This document shows positions 1 to 8,391 of a stretch of DNA of 64,000 nucleotides, in pieces. Both the position numbers and the translations under genes were made by a program. Each line of letters opens with the position of its first letter. The first letter of the stretch is position 1. This DNA is from Alphaproteobacteria bacterium (GTDB taxonomy: Bacteria > Pseudomonadota > Alphaproteobacteria > UBA6615). The notes beneath the pieces were generated by a model. It was not told where the DNA came from. It ran no database searches and was given only the letters and a program-made list of their open reading frames with translations. The stretch is taken from the NCBI GenBank assembly GCA_021774445.1, contig JAJFJA010000061.1, positions 35,016-99,015 on the forward strand, given 5' to 3'.

Positions 1-468
1 ATGCATGGTCAGGGAAGCCACAAATATGAAAATGTCCGCATTGGCGATAACAGCCGGCTCGACACCCTGCAGGCCGCCATCTTGCTGCAAAAGCTGACGA
101 TCTTCGACGACGAACGCGCCCGCCGGCAATCCGTCGCCGATCGCTACGGACGGCAGTTGCCCTCCCAAATCCGGACCCCGACATTGAGCAACGGCGCCAC
201 CAGCGCCTGGGCCCTCTACACCATTTGCACGGACCAGCGCGATCATTTGCAAGCGGCGCTGCGACAGCACGCCATCGCCTCGGCCATCTATTACGCCGAA
301 CCCCTGACCCGTCAGCCGGCCTATCGCGACTACCCGACCGTCCCCGGCGGCACGCCCATCGCCGACCACCTCTCTACGACGGTTCTTAGCCTGCCCATGC
401 ACCCCTATCTCAGTGCCGCGGATCAAGACCGGATCATCGCCGTCATCCGTGCCACCCTGGATTCCTGA
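1..468 (+). CDS. DegT/DnrJ/EryC1/StrS-family aminotransferase, C-terminal part (gene cut by window edge)
   Basis: C-terminal portion of a PLP-dependent sugar aminotransferase that transaminates keto-sugar nucleotides for surface polysaccharide. The first residues (HGQGSHKYENVRIGDNSRLD) match the block that in this family lies a little beyond the PLP-binding lysine, so the N-terminal half, including that lysine, lies upstream of the window. The ATG at base 1 is probably an internal methionine. About 155 of the usual ~370 residues are visible, ending at TGA. The wecB-type gene follows after 6 bp, consistent with an operon that makes an amino-sugar nucleotide. Exact substrate cannot be told. Confidence 0.88.
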   Translation: MHGQGSHKYENVRIGDNSRLDTLQAAILLQKLTIFDDERARRQSVADRYGRQLPSQIRTPTLSNGATSAWALYTICTDQRDHLQAALRQHAIASAIYYAEPLTRQPAYRDYPTVPGGTPIADHLSTTVLSLPMHPYLSAADQDRIIAVIRATLDS

Positions 469-474
469 GGCATC

Positions 475-1569
475 GTGAAACTGGTCACCATCGTCGGCGC
501 CCGGCCGCAATTCATCAAAGCCGCGGTTGTCTCAAGCGCGCTTGCCGAAACCGGCGGCGTGCAGGAGTGCCTTGTCCATACCGGCCAGCATTATGACCCC
601 GGCCTCTCCGACATATTCTTCCGCGAGTTGGCCATCGCCCCGCCGGACCATACCCTCGGCGTCGGTTCCGGTGGTCATGGCGCCCAGACCGGCCAGATGT
701 TGGCGGCCATCGAAACGGTCTTGCAACTGGAACAGCCGCAAGGCGTGCTCGTCTACGGCGATACCAACAGCACCCTGGCCGGCGCCCTCGCGGCCGCCAA
801 GCTGAACTTTCCCGTCGCCCATGTCGAAGCCGGCTTGCGGTCTTTCAACAAGGCCATGCCCGAGGAGATCAACCGGGTCCTGACGGACCATTTGTCGACG
901 CTGCTCTTCGCCCCCGCGGCCAGCGCAGTCGATAACCTGGCGCGCGAAGGCATCGCCGGCGGCCATGTCGTCGTCACCGGCGATGTCATGTATGATGCGG
1001 TGCGCCACTATGGCCGCCGTGCCGAGCAGCAAAGCAACATCCTCGCCAAGCTCGATCTCACCGCGCAAGGCTATGTCCTGGCGACCGTGCATCGCGCTGC
1101 CAGCACCGACGATCCGGCGACACTCGCGGCGATCTTCGACGCCCTCGCCACCATCGCCGCCGATCGTCCGGTTGTTCTGCCGTTGCATCCGCGTACCCGC
1201 GCCGCCCTGCAAACCGCGGGGCTAAGCGATCTCGCCCGGCCCGGTTTGCGGCTCATCCCGCCCTTGGGTTATCTCGACATGCAACGCCTCGCCGCCGCCG
1301 CCGCCCTTGTCGTCACCGATTCCGGTGGCCTACAAAAAGAAGCTTTCTATCATCGCGTCCCTTGCGTCACCTTGCGCGCCGAAACCGAATGGACAGAATT
1401 AGTGGAATGTGGCTGGAACACGCTTGCACCCCCGGTGGCCGCAGACTCGATGGCGGCCGTCATTAACCAGGTGCTTGCCGCGGGGCCGCCGGCACCGGCG
1501 CCGGCCATATACGGCGACGGTACGGCAGCCCGGCAGATCGCCAGAGCGCTGCAGACATGGCCTTGTTAG
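475..1569 (+). CDS. wecB: Non-hydrolysing UDP-N-acetylglucosamine 2-epimerase
   Basis: Interconverts UDP-GlcNAc and UDP-ManNAc in the cytosol, feeding ManNAc-type sugars into surface glycans. 364 residues, the normal size. The N-terminus VTIVGARPQFIKAA, the HTGQHYD segment, VYGDTNSTLAG, HVEAGLRSFNKAMPEE and the C-terminal VTDSGGLQKEAF form the GT-B-like epimerase signature. The start is GTG at 475; no better ATG lies nearby. The 3' end overlaps the waaA-type gene by 13 bp, so the two are probably translationally coupled. A related hexose epimerase specificity cannot be excluded. Confidence 0.9.
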   Translation: MKLVTIVGARPQFIKAAVVSSALAETGGVQECLVHTGQHYDPGLSDIFFRELAIAPPDHTLGVGSGGHGAQTGQMLAAIETVLQLEQPQGVLVYGDTNSTLAGALAAAKLNFPVAHVEAGLRSFNKAMPEEINRVLTDHLSTLLFAPAASAVDNLAREGIAGGHVVVTGDVMYDAVRHYGRRAEQQSNILAKLDLTAQGYVLATVHRAASTDDPATLAAIFDALATIAADRPVVLPLHPRTRAALQTAGLSDLARPGLRLIPPLGYLDMQRLAAAAALVVTDSGGLQKEAFYHRVPCVTLRAETEWTELVECGWNTLAPPVAADSMAAVINQVLAAGPPAPAPAIYGDGTAARQIARALQTWPC

Positions 1570-2882
1570 CCGGCGGCGCGCTCTCCCTCTACCGCCTGAC
1601 CAGCACCCTCGCAACGCCGCTTGTGCGGCGCCATTTGCGCCGCCGCATGGCCCGCGGTCGCGAGCATCCGCAGCGCCTGGCGGAACGCTTCGGCGTGCCC
1701 GGGCTGCCCCGCCCGGCGACGTCCGTGGTCTGGCTCCATGCGGCCAGCGTCGGCGAGGCCGTCTCCTTACTGCCCTTGATCGCCGCCATCCAGGAACGCT
1801 GGCCGGCGCTCACCCTCCTCCTGACCACTGGCACGGTGACCTCCGCCAAAGTCATGGCCGAGCGCCTGCCACCGGGCGTGCTGCATCAATTTGCGCCGGT
1901 CGATTGTGCGCCGTTCATTGCCCGCTTCCTCGATCATTGGCAGCCGGCGGCATTGATCATCGTCGAGTCAGAGATCTGGCCGAACCTGCTGCGCCAAGCC
2001 AAAGCGCGGCATGTCGCTCTCGCCTTGGTCAACAGCCGCGTCTCGGAAAAATCCCTCGCCGGCTGGCAGCGCCTGGCCCCTGTCGCCCGCCACCTCTTCG
2101 GTCTATTTGATCTTGTTCTCGCCCAATCCGAGGAAGATAGCCATCGTCTGGCCCAGCTTGGCGCCAAAGCGCCCCGCTACCTGGGTAATTTGAAACAGGC
2201 GGCTTTCCCGCCCCCTGCCGATGCCGGAATTTTGGCCACCTATCGCGGCGTCATCGCCGACCGCCCGCGTTGGCTTGCCGCCTCGACCCATCCCGGCGAG
2301 GAGGAAATGGTGGCGCAGGCCCATCGTCGCCTTGTCGAGACCCATCCCGGACTCCTCACGATGCTGGCGCCCCGCCACCCCGATCGCGGCCCTGCGGTAG
2401 CCAAGGCACTGCGCCAACGCGGGCTGACCGTCACCCTGCGCAGTCACGGTCGGCACCCCGCACCCGATACTGATATCTATGTCGCCGATACCATTGGCGA
2501 GATGGGGTTATGGTACCGCCTGGCCGATATCGTATTTGTCGGCGGCTCGCTCATATCGGACGTCGGCGGCCATAGTCCGCTGGAGGCCGCGAAGTTGGAC
2601 TCCGCCATGATCTGCGGCCCCCATGTCGCCAACTGCGCCGCGATTGTCGAAGAGATGGCGCGCCGCGGCGCCATCCGCCAGGTCGCCGACGACGCGGCCT
2701 TGGCTACGGCCGTGGCCGGACTGCTTGACGACGACGCCGCGCGCCAAGCGATGATCGTGGCCGCGCGCGGCTATGGCGCCGACCAGAATCAGGTCCTGCA
2801 ACGCAGTATTGCCGCACTCACCCCGTTTCTGGCGCGCGTCGAGCCCGCGGCGGCGGTCACCCCCGAACCCGCCGTCCGATGA
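1557..2882 (+). CDS. waaA: 3-deoxy-D-manno-octulosonic acid (KDO) transferase
   Basis: Membrane-associated glycosyltransferase (GT30) that transfers KDO from CMP-KDO to lipid A precursor, the first inner-core step of LPS. 441 residues, in the family range. The N-terminus carries a hydrophobic anchor followed by basic residues (LVRRHLRRRMARG); HAASVGEAVSLLPLI is the characteristic GT30 glycine-rich/Glu block, and a second half contains VGGSLISDVGGHSPLEAA. Overlaps wecB by 13 bp and the next glycosyltransferase by 4 bp (ATGA). Its place among polysaccharide genes ties the operon to LPS assembly. Confidence 0.9.
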   Translation: MALLAGGALSLYRLTSTLATPLVRRHLRRRMARGREHPQRLAERFGVPGLPRPATSVVWLHAASVGEAVSLLPLIAAIQERWPALTLLLTTGTVTSAKVMAERLPPGVLHQFAPVDCAPFIARFLDHWQPAALIIVESEIWPNLLRQAKARHVALALVNSRVSEKSLAGWQRLAPVARHLFGLFDLVLAQSEEDSHRLAQLGAKAPRYLGNLKQAAFPPPADAGILATYRGVIADRPRWLAASTHPGEEEMVAQAHRRLVETHPGLLTMLAPRHPDRGPAVAKALRQRGLTVTLRSHGRHPAPDTDIYVADTIGEMGLWYRLADIVFVGGSLISDVGGHSPLEAAKLDSAMICGPHVANCAAIVEEMARRGAIRQVADDAALATAVAGLLDDDAARQAMIVAARGYGADQNQVLQRSIAALTPFLARVEPAAAVTPEPAVR

Positions 2883-4012
2883 AAATCGCTCAGCTCTGCG
2901 CCGTCGACTTCACCCTGTACCATTTCCTGCTGCCGCTAATGCAGGGCTTGCGCGCCAATGGCCACGAGGTTGTCGGCATTTGCAGCGACGGCGCTCTCCT
3001 TTCCGGCGTCCGCGACAGCGGCTTCCGCGTCGAAACAATCCCCTTTGCGCGTAGCTTGAGCCCGCGCCGCAACGTTGCCGCCTTTCGCAAACTGCGCGCG
3101 CTGTTTCGCCGTGAGGATTTCGACATGCTTCATGTGCATACGCCGGTCGCGGCCGCCGTCGGACGTCTCGCCGCCGCGACGGTCGGCATCCCGCGCGTCG
3201 TTTACACCGCCCACGGCTTTTACTTTCATGAGTACATGCCCAACCCGAAACGCGCCGCCTTCGTCGCCATGGAATGGCTTGCCGGTCGCTTCACCGACAC
3301 CCTGTTCACCCAGGCTGCCGAGGATGCCGCCACCGCCCAGCGCCTCGGTCTCTGCCGAACCGGAGATGTAAGACCCATCGGCAATGGCTGCGACCCCGCC
3401 TTATTCCGGCCCGCGCCGCAATGCCGCTTGGCGACCCGCGCCGCCCTGCACACCCCCGCGGATCGCATTGTCATTGCCGCCGTCGGCCGCTTGGTCGCCG
3501 AAAAGGGCTTTCCCGAACTCGTCGACGCAATGCGCGACGTCGACGCCGAGCTTTGGTTGATCGGTGACCGCCTGGCCAGCGATCATTCCGCCGCCCTCAA
3601 CGACGTCTTCGCCGCGATCGAAACGGAACCCACATTACGCGAGCGAGTCCGTTTGCTCGGCTACCGCGGCGATATCGCGGCCTTGCTTGCCGCCGCGGAC
3701 ATCTTCACCTTGCCGTCGCACCGCGAGGGCATGCCGCGGTCGGTCATCGAAGCCATGCTGACCGGGCTACCGGTCGTCGCCACCGATATTCGCGGCACCC
3801 GGGAGGAGGTCGTGGACGGCAAGACCGGTTATTTGGTGCCTGTGCGAGATACCGCGCGCCTCGCCGCCGCCCTGAACCGCCTGGTAGCGGACGCCGGGCT
3901 ACGCCAGACTATGGGCGTGGCCGGACGCGCCCGCGCCCGTGCCGAGTTCGACGAGGCTATGGTGATCGCCCGGCAAATCGACCATCTTGGCCTCGCGGCC
4001 ACGCCTAAGTGA
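2879..4012 (+). CDS. Glycosyltransferase family 4 protein
   Basis: GT-B-fold retaining glycosyltransferase, 377 residues, probably adding one sugar to a lipid-linked glycan at the inner face of the cytoplasmic membrane. N-terminal GT4_N-type domain with FTLYHFLLPLMQGL, HVHTPVAAAVGRLAA and YTAHGFYFHE; the C-terminal nucleotide-sugar domain contains AVGRLVAEKGFPELV and the EX7E-like block HREGMPRSVIEAMLTGLPVV. The N-terminal motifs resemble CapM/EpsD/PglA-type enzymes. Starts at ATG in a 4-bp overlap with waaA. Donor and acceptor are unknown. Confidence 0.85.
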   Translation: MKIAQLCAVDFTLYHFLLPLMQGLRANGHEVVGICSDGALLSGVRDSGFRVETIPFARSLSPRRNVAAFRKLRALFRREDFDMLHVHTPVAAAVGRLAAATVGIPRVVYTAHGFYFHEYMPNPKRAAFVAMEWLAGRFTDTLFTQAAEDAATAQRLGLCRTGDVRPIGNGCDPALFRPAPQCRLATRAALHTPADRIVIAAVGRLVAEKGFPELVDAMRDVDAELWLIGDRLASDHSAALNDVFAAIETEPTLRERVRLLGYRGDIAALLAAADIFTLPSHREGMPRSVIEAMLTGLPVVATDIRGTREEVVDGKTGYLVPVRDTARLAAALNRLVADAGLRQTMGVAGRARARAEFDEAMVIARQIDHLGLAATPK

Positions 4013-4029
4013 GCGCCTGGAAAAACTGA

Positions 4030-5304
4030 ATGACCGCTCGCGAATCGCCAGCCCCACCGTCCCAAACCACGACGGCCCTTGGCCATGGGCAGCAGCTCGT
4101 CTTGTTTCCCCTCGTCGCTCTGGCACTTCTGGCACCACCGCTTGCTGCGCTGGCGCCGCTCGGCCTGGCGCCCCTGGGCGCGGCCGTTGGTACCGCCCTG
4201 CTACTGCTCGGCGTCTTTGGCCGCGCGGCCTTGCCGACAATCCGCACGCCGCTAATCCTGCTGCTGGCGGCAATTCTCCTCTGGGCGGCCTTGTCCGCAT
4301 TTTGGGCCATCGATCCGCAGCGCAGCTTGCGGGAATTCGCCCGCCTCGCCCTGATTGCCGTCGCCGCCACGGTGACCCTTCATGCCGCGGCCAACCTGGA
4401 TCCGGCGGCCCGCCGCCTGATCGGCTTGGCACTGGCCGGCAGCACTTTCGCCGTCTTGATCTTGCTATTGATCGAGGTCTTCGCCAATGCGCCGGTCACG
4501 ACGCTACTCCACGGCCCGGCGCCGCAGGGCAATGATTTCGCCAACTATAATCGCGGCGCCAGCGTCCTGTCGGTGACCGTGTGGCCGGCCGCCCTTGCGG
4601 CCTGGCGCTACCGTAGCCGCGCGGCTGCCATTGCGCTGGTCGTCGGCAGCATCCTTGTGCTCAGCCGGCTGAACAGCACCGCCCCGACGTTCGCCATACT
4701 GGTCGGCCTCTCCGTCTGCACGCTGGCGGCTCTATTCCGCCGCGCCACCGCCGTGGCTCTTGCCGGCGTTGTCATTGTCCTGACCCTTGCAGCACCCGCC
4801 TTGCCGCTCATCACGCCATTCTTCGATCGCGCCCTCGCCAGCGCCGATTACGTCGATGCCGGCATCAATCACCGGCTCCGTATCTGGGACTATGTCGCCG
4901 GCCGGTCCCAGCAGCGCCCGTGGCTCGGCTGGGGACTCGACGCGTCACGCAGCATCGCCACCACCAACGACCGCGTCGTCATAAAAACTTCCCGCGACGG
5001 CCTCACCACCGCCGCCGAGGTCGTGCCTTTGCATCCCCACAACGCCACGCTGCAGATTTGGGTCGAGTTGGGCTTGCCGGGGGCCGTGCTTGCCGGGTTG
5101 CTCTTGCTCTGGACCATTCGTTGCGTGCTCACTCACATCTCCGGCCAACTCGAGACCGCGATTTGTCTAGCCACCATCGCCAGCGCTCTGGTCGGCGCGG
5201 AGCTTAGTTTCGGTATCTGGCAGGGCTGGTGGCAGGCGACCCTATGGTTGTCCGCCGCCCTCACCCTCGCCATCGCGGCGCCGCCGCGGATTGCGCCCGG
5301 CTAG
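4030..5304 (+). CDS. O-antigen ligase (Wzy_C/WaaL-like) membrane protein
   Basis: Polytopic inner-membrane protein of 424 residues with roughly ten to twelve hydrophobic segments. The Wzy_C region is recognisable: a periplasmic loop with RPWLGWGLDASRS followed by HPHNATLQIWVELGLPGAVL, the conserved His-containing loop preceding a membrane helix in O-antigen ligases and polymerases. Members either ligate polymer to lipid A-core or polymerise repeat units; the sequence does not decide which. Lies 17 bp after the glycosyltransferase and 5 bp before the WecA-like gene. Confidence 0.85.
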   Translation: MTARESPAPPSQTTTALGHGQQLVLFPLVALALLAPPLAALAPLGLAPLGAAVGTALLLLGVFGRAALPTIRTPLILLLAAILLWAALSAFWAIDPQRSLREFARLALIAVAATVTLHAAANLDPAARRLIGLALAGSTFAVLILLLIEVFANAPVTTLLHGPAPQGNDFANYNRGASVLSVTVWPAALAAWRYRSRAAAIALVVGSILVLSRLNSTAPTFAILVGLSVCTLAALFRRATAVALAGVVIVLTLAAPALPLITPFFDRALASADYVDAGINHRLRIWDYVAGRSQQRPWLGWGLDASRSIATTNDRVVIKTSRDGLTTAAEVVPLHPHNATLQIWVELGLPGAVLAGLLLLWTIRCVLTHISGQLETAICLATIASALVGAELSFGIWQGWWQATLWLSAALTLAIAAPPRIAPG

Positions 5305-5309
5305 CCCGC

Positions 5310-6317
5310 ATGCCCCTCCCGCTCGCGGCGTCTTTGATTCTGCTCGCCACGGCGCTGCTGACGGCCATCGCGGTCGGTTTCTTGCGCCGCGCCTTGTTGC
5401 GTTGGCAAGTGCTCGACCACCCGAACGAGCGCAGTAGCCATAGCCTCGCCACCCCGCGTGGCGCCGGATTGGCCTTGCTCCTCGTCATCATCCCCAGCTG
5501 GATCGCCGCGGCACGTCTCGTCGGCGACACCGCCGATTGCAGTTGGCAGATCGCCATTGGCGCACTTGGTCTCGCCGCTATTTCCTGGCTCGACGATCTG
5601 CGCGGTATCAGTCCGATACCGCGCCTGCTGATCCAAATCGCTGTCGCCAGCGCCGCCGTCGCGGTCCTCAAAGAGCCGATATTTCAAGGCCTGCTGCCGC
5701 TGCTGTTCGACCGTCTCGCGGCAATTCTACTGCTGGTCTGGTTCATCAATCTGTTCAACTTCATGGACGGCATCGACGGCATCAGCGCCGTTGAAGCCGC
5801 CGCCATCGGCCTTGGTCTGTTCCTCCTCGGCGTCGTCTCCGGCAATTTCGCCGCCGACCACTGGCAAGCTCTGGCGATTGCCGGCGCCGCTCTCGGATTC
5901 CTGGTCTGGAACTGGCCCCCGGCGCGCATCTTTCTCGGCGACGTCGGCAGCGTGCCCATCGGTTTCCTGCTTGGTTGGCTGCTGCTGCAAGCCGCCAGCC
6001 AAGGCGCCTGGGCCGCGGCCTTGATCCTGCCGCTATACTACCTCGCCGACAGCACGCTCACCTTGCTGCGCCGCCTTGGCCAAGGCGCCAACCCGCTGCA
6101 ACCTCACCGGCAACATTTCTACCAACGCGCGGTCCGGCACGGACATCGCCACGCCACCATTGCGGGTCTCGTCGCCGTGCTCAACATCGTCCTTGTCGCC
6201 CACGCCTTAGTCGTCGCGGCCCTGCCGGGCCCGACAACCGTGCCGGCCTTGTTTTCCGCCGCCGCCTTGGTTGCCGGGGCGCTGGTCTGGATGGCTTACG
6301 TGCCGGCCCGGCGCTAG
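5310..6317 (+). CDS. MraY/WecA-family glycosyl-1-phosphate transferase
   Basis: Inner-membrane enzyme that transfers a sugar-1-phosphate (often GlcNAc-1-P) from its UDP form to undecaprenyl phosphate, starting a lipid-linked glycan. 335 residues from the ATG at 5310; a longer in-frame start at 5229 would overlap the previous gene by 76 bp and adds no plausible helix. Motifs: DHPNERSSHSLATPRGAGLA at the N-terminus, SWLDDLRGISP, FNFMDGIDGISAVEA and NWPPARIFLGDVGS, covering the Mg-binding and substrate Asp motifs of the family. Many hydrophobic helices. Probably the initiating enzyme for the glycan of this operon. Confidence 0.88.
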   Translation: MPLPLAASLILLATALLTAIAVGFLRRALLRWQVLDHPNERSSHSLATPRGAGLALLLVIIPSWIAAARLVGDTADCSWQIAIGALGLAAISWLDDLRGISPIPRLLIQIAVASAAVAVLKEPIFQGLLPLLFDRLAAILLLVWFINLFNFMDGIDGISAVEAAAIGLGLFLLGVVSGNFAADHWQALAIAGAALGFLVWNWPPARIFLGDVGSVPIGFLLGWLLLQAASQGAWAAALILPLYYLADSTLTLLRRLGQGANPLQPHRQHFYQRAVRHGHRHATIAGLVAVLNIVLVAHALVVAALPGPTTVPALFSAAALVAGALVWMAYVPARR

Positions 6318-6396
6318 GCCCATATTTCCCCACACGCCCTGGCCGGGTATGTTATACCGAGCCCGAATTTTCCAGCGCCCCCCGCAGGGATGGTAC

Positions 6397-8352
6397 ATGC
6401 GTCGGATCAACCCGGCATACGTCGCCTATGGCCACGACATTTTCATGGCGGCGATATCTTTCGTTTTGTCCTTGTTCTTGCGCATGGGCGAGAGCAGCCA
6501 GTTGCTGCCGCCGGAATTCGTCGTGCTTGGCACCGTCACCTTCACCGCTGTGGCGGCGGCGGTATTTTGGCCCATGGGGCTTTACCGCGGCGTCTGGCGC
6601 TATGCCTCGTTGAACGACGTCATCCAGATCACCAAGGCAGTCACCCTCACGGTGCTGATCTTCCTGCCGGTGATGTTCCTCATTTCCCGCGCCCAGTTTT
6701 TGCCGCGCTCGCTGCCGGCGATCAATTGGCTGGTCCTCATCGTCCTCCTCGGCGGTCCACGCTTCGCTTATCGGCTGTTCCGCGACCGCCGCATTGACTG
6801 GACGCTGGAGAAGCGGGACGAGCCCCGCGTCCCGGTCCTGCTCATCGGCGCCGGCGATGGCGCCGAGGCCTTCATTCGTGCCATGTCCAGGCGCCACAAC
6901 GCCGCCTATCGCGTGGTCGGCGTTATCGACGAAAAAGGCTCGCGGGTCGGTCGGAACATTCACAATGTGCCGGTTCTTGGCAGCTTGCACGAGCTTGAGT
7001 CCGTCATCGATCAACTCAAGCGCCGCAGCAGCAAGCCGCGGCGTCTCGTCGTCACCAAGGACCAGATCGGCCGCGAGGCCATGGAACATCTGCTCGATCT
7101 GGCCCAGCATTCCGGCATGTTGCTGTCACGGCTGCCGCAACTGACTGAATTCAAGGCCGGCGCGGCGGACCGTATTGAGGTCCGCCCAGTCGCTGTCGAG
7201 GATTTGCTTGGTCGCCCGTCGGCCGTGCTTGATCGCTCCGCCATGCAACGCCTGATCGCCGGCCGCCGCGTGCTGATCACCGGTGCCGGCGGCACGATCG
7301 GTAGCGAGTTGGTGCGCCAGGTCGCGGATTTCGCGCCGGCGGATCTTTGTTTGGTCGAGAACGCCGAGTTCAATCTCTACGCCATCGACCAAGCCGTCGC
7401 CCGCAGCCACCCGCAACTGCCACGCCACGCCGTTATGGCCGACGTCCGCGATCGCGGACGCCTCGACACCGTTTTTGCCGAGCATCGGCCGGAGCTGGTG
7501 TTCCATGCCGCCGCCATGAAGCATGTACCGGTGGTCGAAGCCCATCCCACCGAAGGTATCCTCACCAACGCCATTGGCACCCGCAATGTCGCGGACATGT
7601 GCCGCACCTATGCCGTGCGTGCCATGGTTTTGATTTCCACCGATAAGGCGGTCAATCCCAGCAGCGTCATGGGCGCCACCAAGCGCATTGCCGAGAGCTA
7701 TTGTCAGGCTCTCGAAATTCAACGCGCCAAGAACGTCGACGGGTCGAGTGACTGGCCGCGCTTTGTCACGGTCCGCTTCGGCAACGTCCTCGGCTCGACC
7801 GGGTCGGTGGTGCCCTTGTTCCAGCAGCAACTGGCCGACGGCGGCCCGCTCACCGTCACCCACCCCGACATGACCCGTTACTTCATGACCGCCCGTGAGG
7901 CCATGGAGTTGGTCCTGCAAGCCTCGACCATCGGCGCGAACACGTCGGATCGAGACGCCACCGAAACCACGGCCATCGCGCCGGGCACCATCTTCGTTCT
8001 CGACATGGGCCAACCGGTGAAAATCCTCGACCTGGCCCGCCAGGTCATTCGCCTCGCCAACAAGCGCCCGGAGAAAGACATCGAAATCGTCTTCACCGGC
8101 GCCCGTCCTGGCGAGAAGATCCACGAGGCCCTGTTCCACGAACAGGAACCCTTGGCGGCCACCGATCAGGAGGGCATCCTGCTTGCCCGGCCCCGCACCG
8201 CCGACATCAAGCTATTGTCCCATCTCTTGGATGAGTTGGAGCAAACCGCCCGCGCCGGAAACCTGTCCCGCGCCTTGGCGCTGCTGCAGCAGATGGTCCC
8301 GGAATACACCCCCGAGACCCATGCCCCCGACCGTGCCGCCGCGGCCATCTGA
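6397..8352 (+). CDS. Polysaccharide biosynthesis nucleotide-sugar dehydratase (CapD/WbpM/PglF type)
   Basis: Predicted UDP-N-acetylhexosamine 4,6-dehydratase anchored in the inner membrane, making 4-keto-6-deoxy sugars for glycans. 651 residues from the ATG at 6397 (an in-frame ATG at 6271 would overlap the previous gene). Four N-terminal hydrophobic helices, then a first Rossmann domain (VLLIGAGDGAEAFIRAM) and the catalytic SDR domain: GAGGTIGSELVRQ for NAD binding and STDKAVNPSSVMGATKR, where Met replaces the usual SDR Tyr as in PglF/FlaA1 enzymes. The partial DegT aminotransferase at the window start could use its 4-keto product. Confidence 0.9.
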   Translation: MRRINPAYVAYGHDIFMAAISFVLSLFLRMGESSQLLPPEFVVLGTVTFTAVAAAVFWPMGLYRGVWRYASLNDVIQITKAVTLTVLIFLPVMFLISRAQFLPRSLPAINWLVLIVLLGGPRFAYRLFRDRRIDWTLEKRDEPRVPVLLIGAGDGAEAFIRAMSRRHNAAYRVVGVIDEKGSRVGRNIHNVPVLGSLHELESVIDQLKRRSSKPRRLVVTKDQIGREAMEHLLDLAQHSGMLLSRLPQLTEFKAGAADRIEVRPVAVEDLLGRPSAVLDRSAMQRLIAGRRVLITGAGGTIGSELVRQVADFAPADLCLVENAEFNLYAIDQAVARSHPQLPRHAVMADVRDRGRLDTVFAEHRPELVFHAAAMKHVPVVEAHPTEGILTNAIGTRNVADMCRTYAVRAMVLISTDKAVNPSSVMGATKRIAESYCQALEIQRAKNVDGSSDWPRFVTVRFGNVLGSTGSVVPLFQQQLADGGPLTVTHPDMTRYFMTAREAMELVLQASTIGANTSDRDATETTAIAPGTIFVLDMGQPVKILDLARQVIRLANKRPEKDIEIVFTGARPGEKIHEALFHEQEPLAATDQEGILLARPRTADIKLLSHLLDELEQTARAGNLSRALALLQQMVPEYTPETHAPDRAAAAI

Positions 8353-8391
8353 CCGGCCGCCCCCCGTCCTCATTCTCACACGACAGACGCC

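Noticed and set aside
7126..8139. Minus-strand ORF (337 codons) opposite the CapD-type gene
   Set aside because: Shadow of the dehydratase frame; Gly/Asp/His-rich with no motifs.
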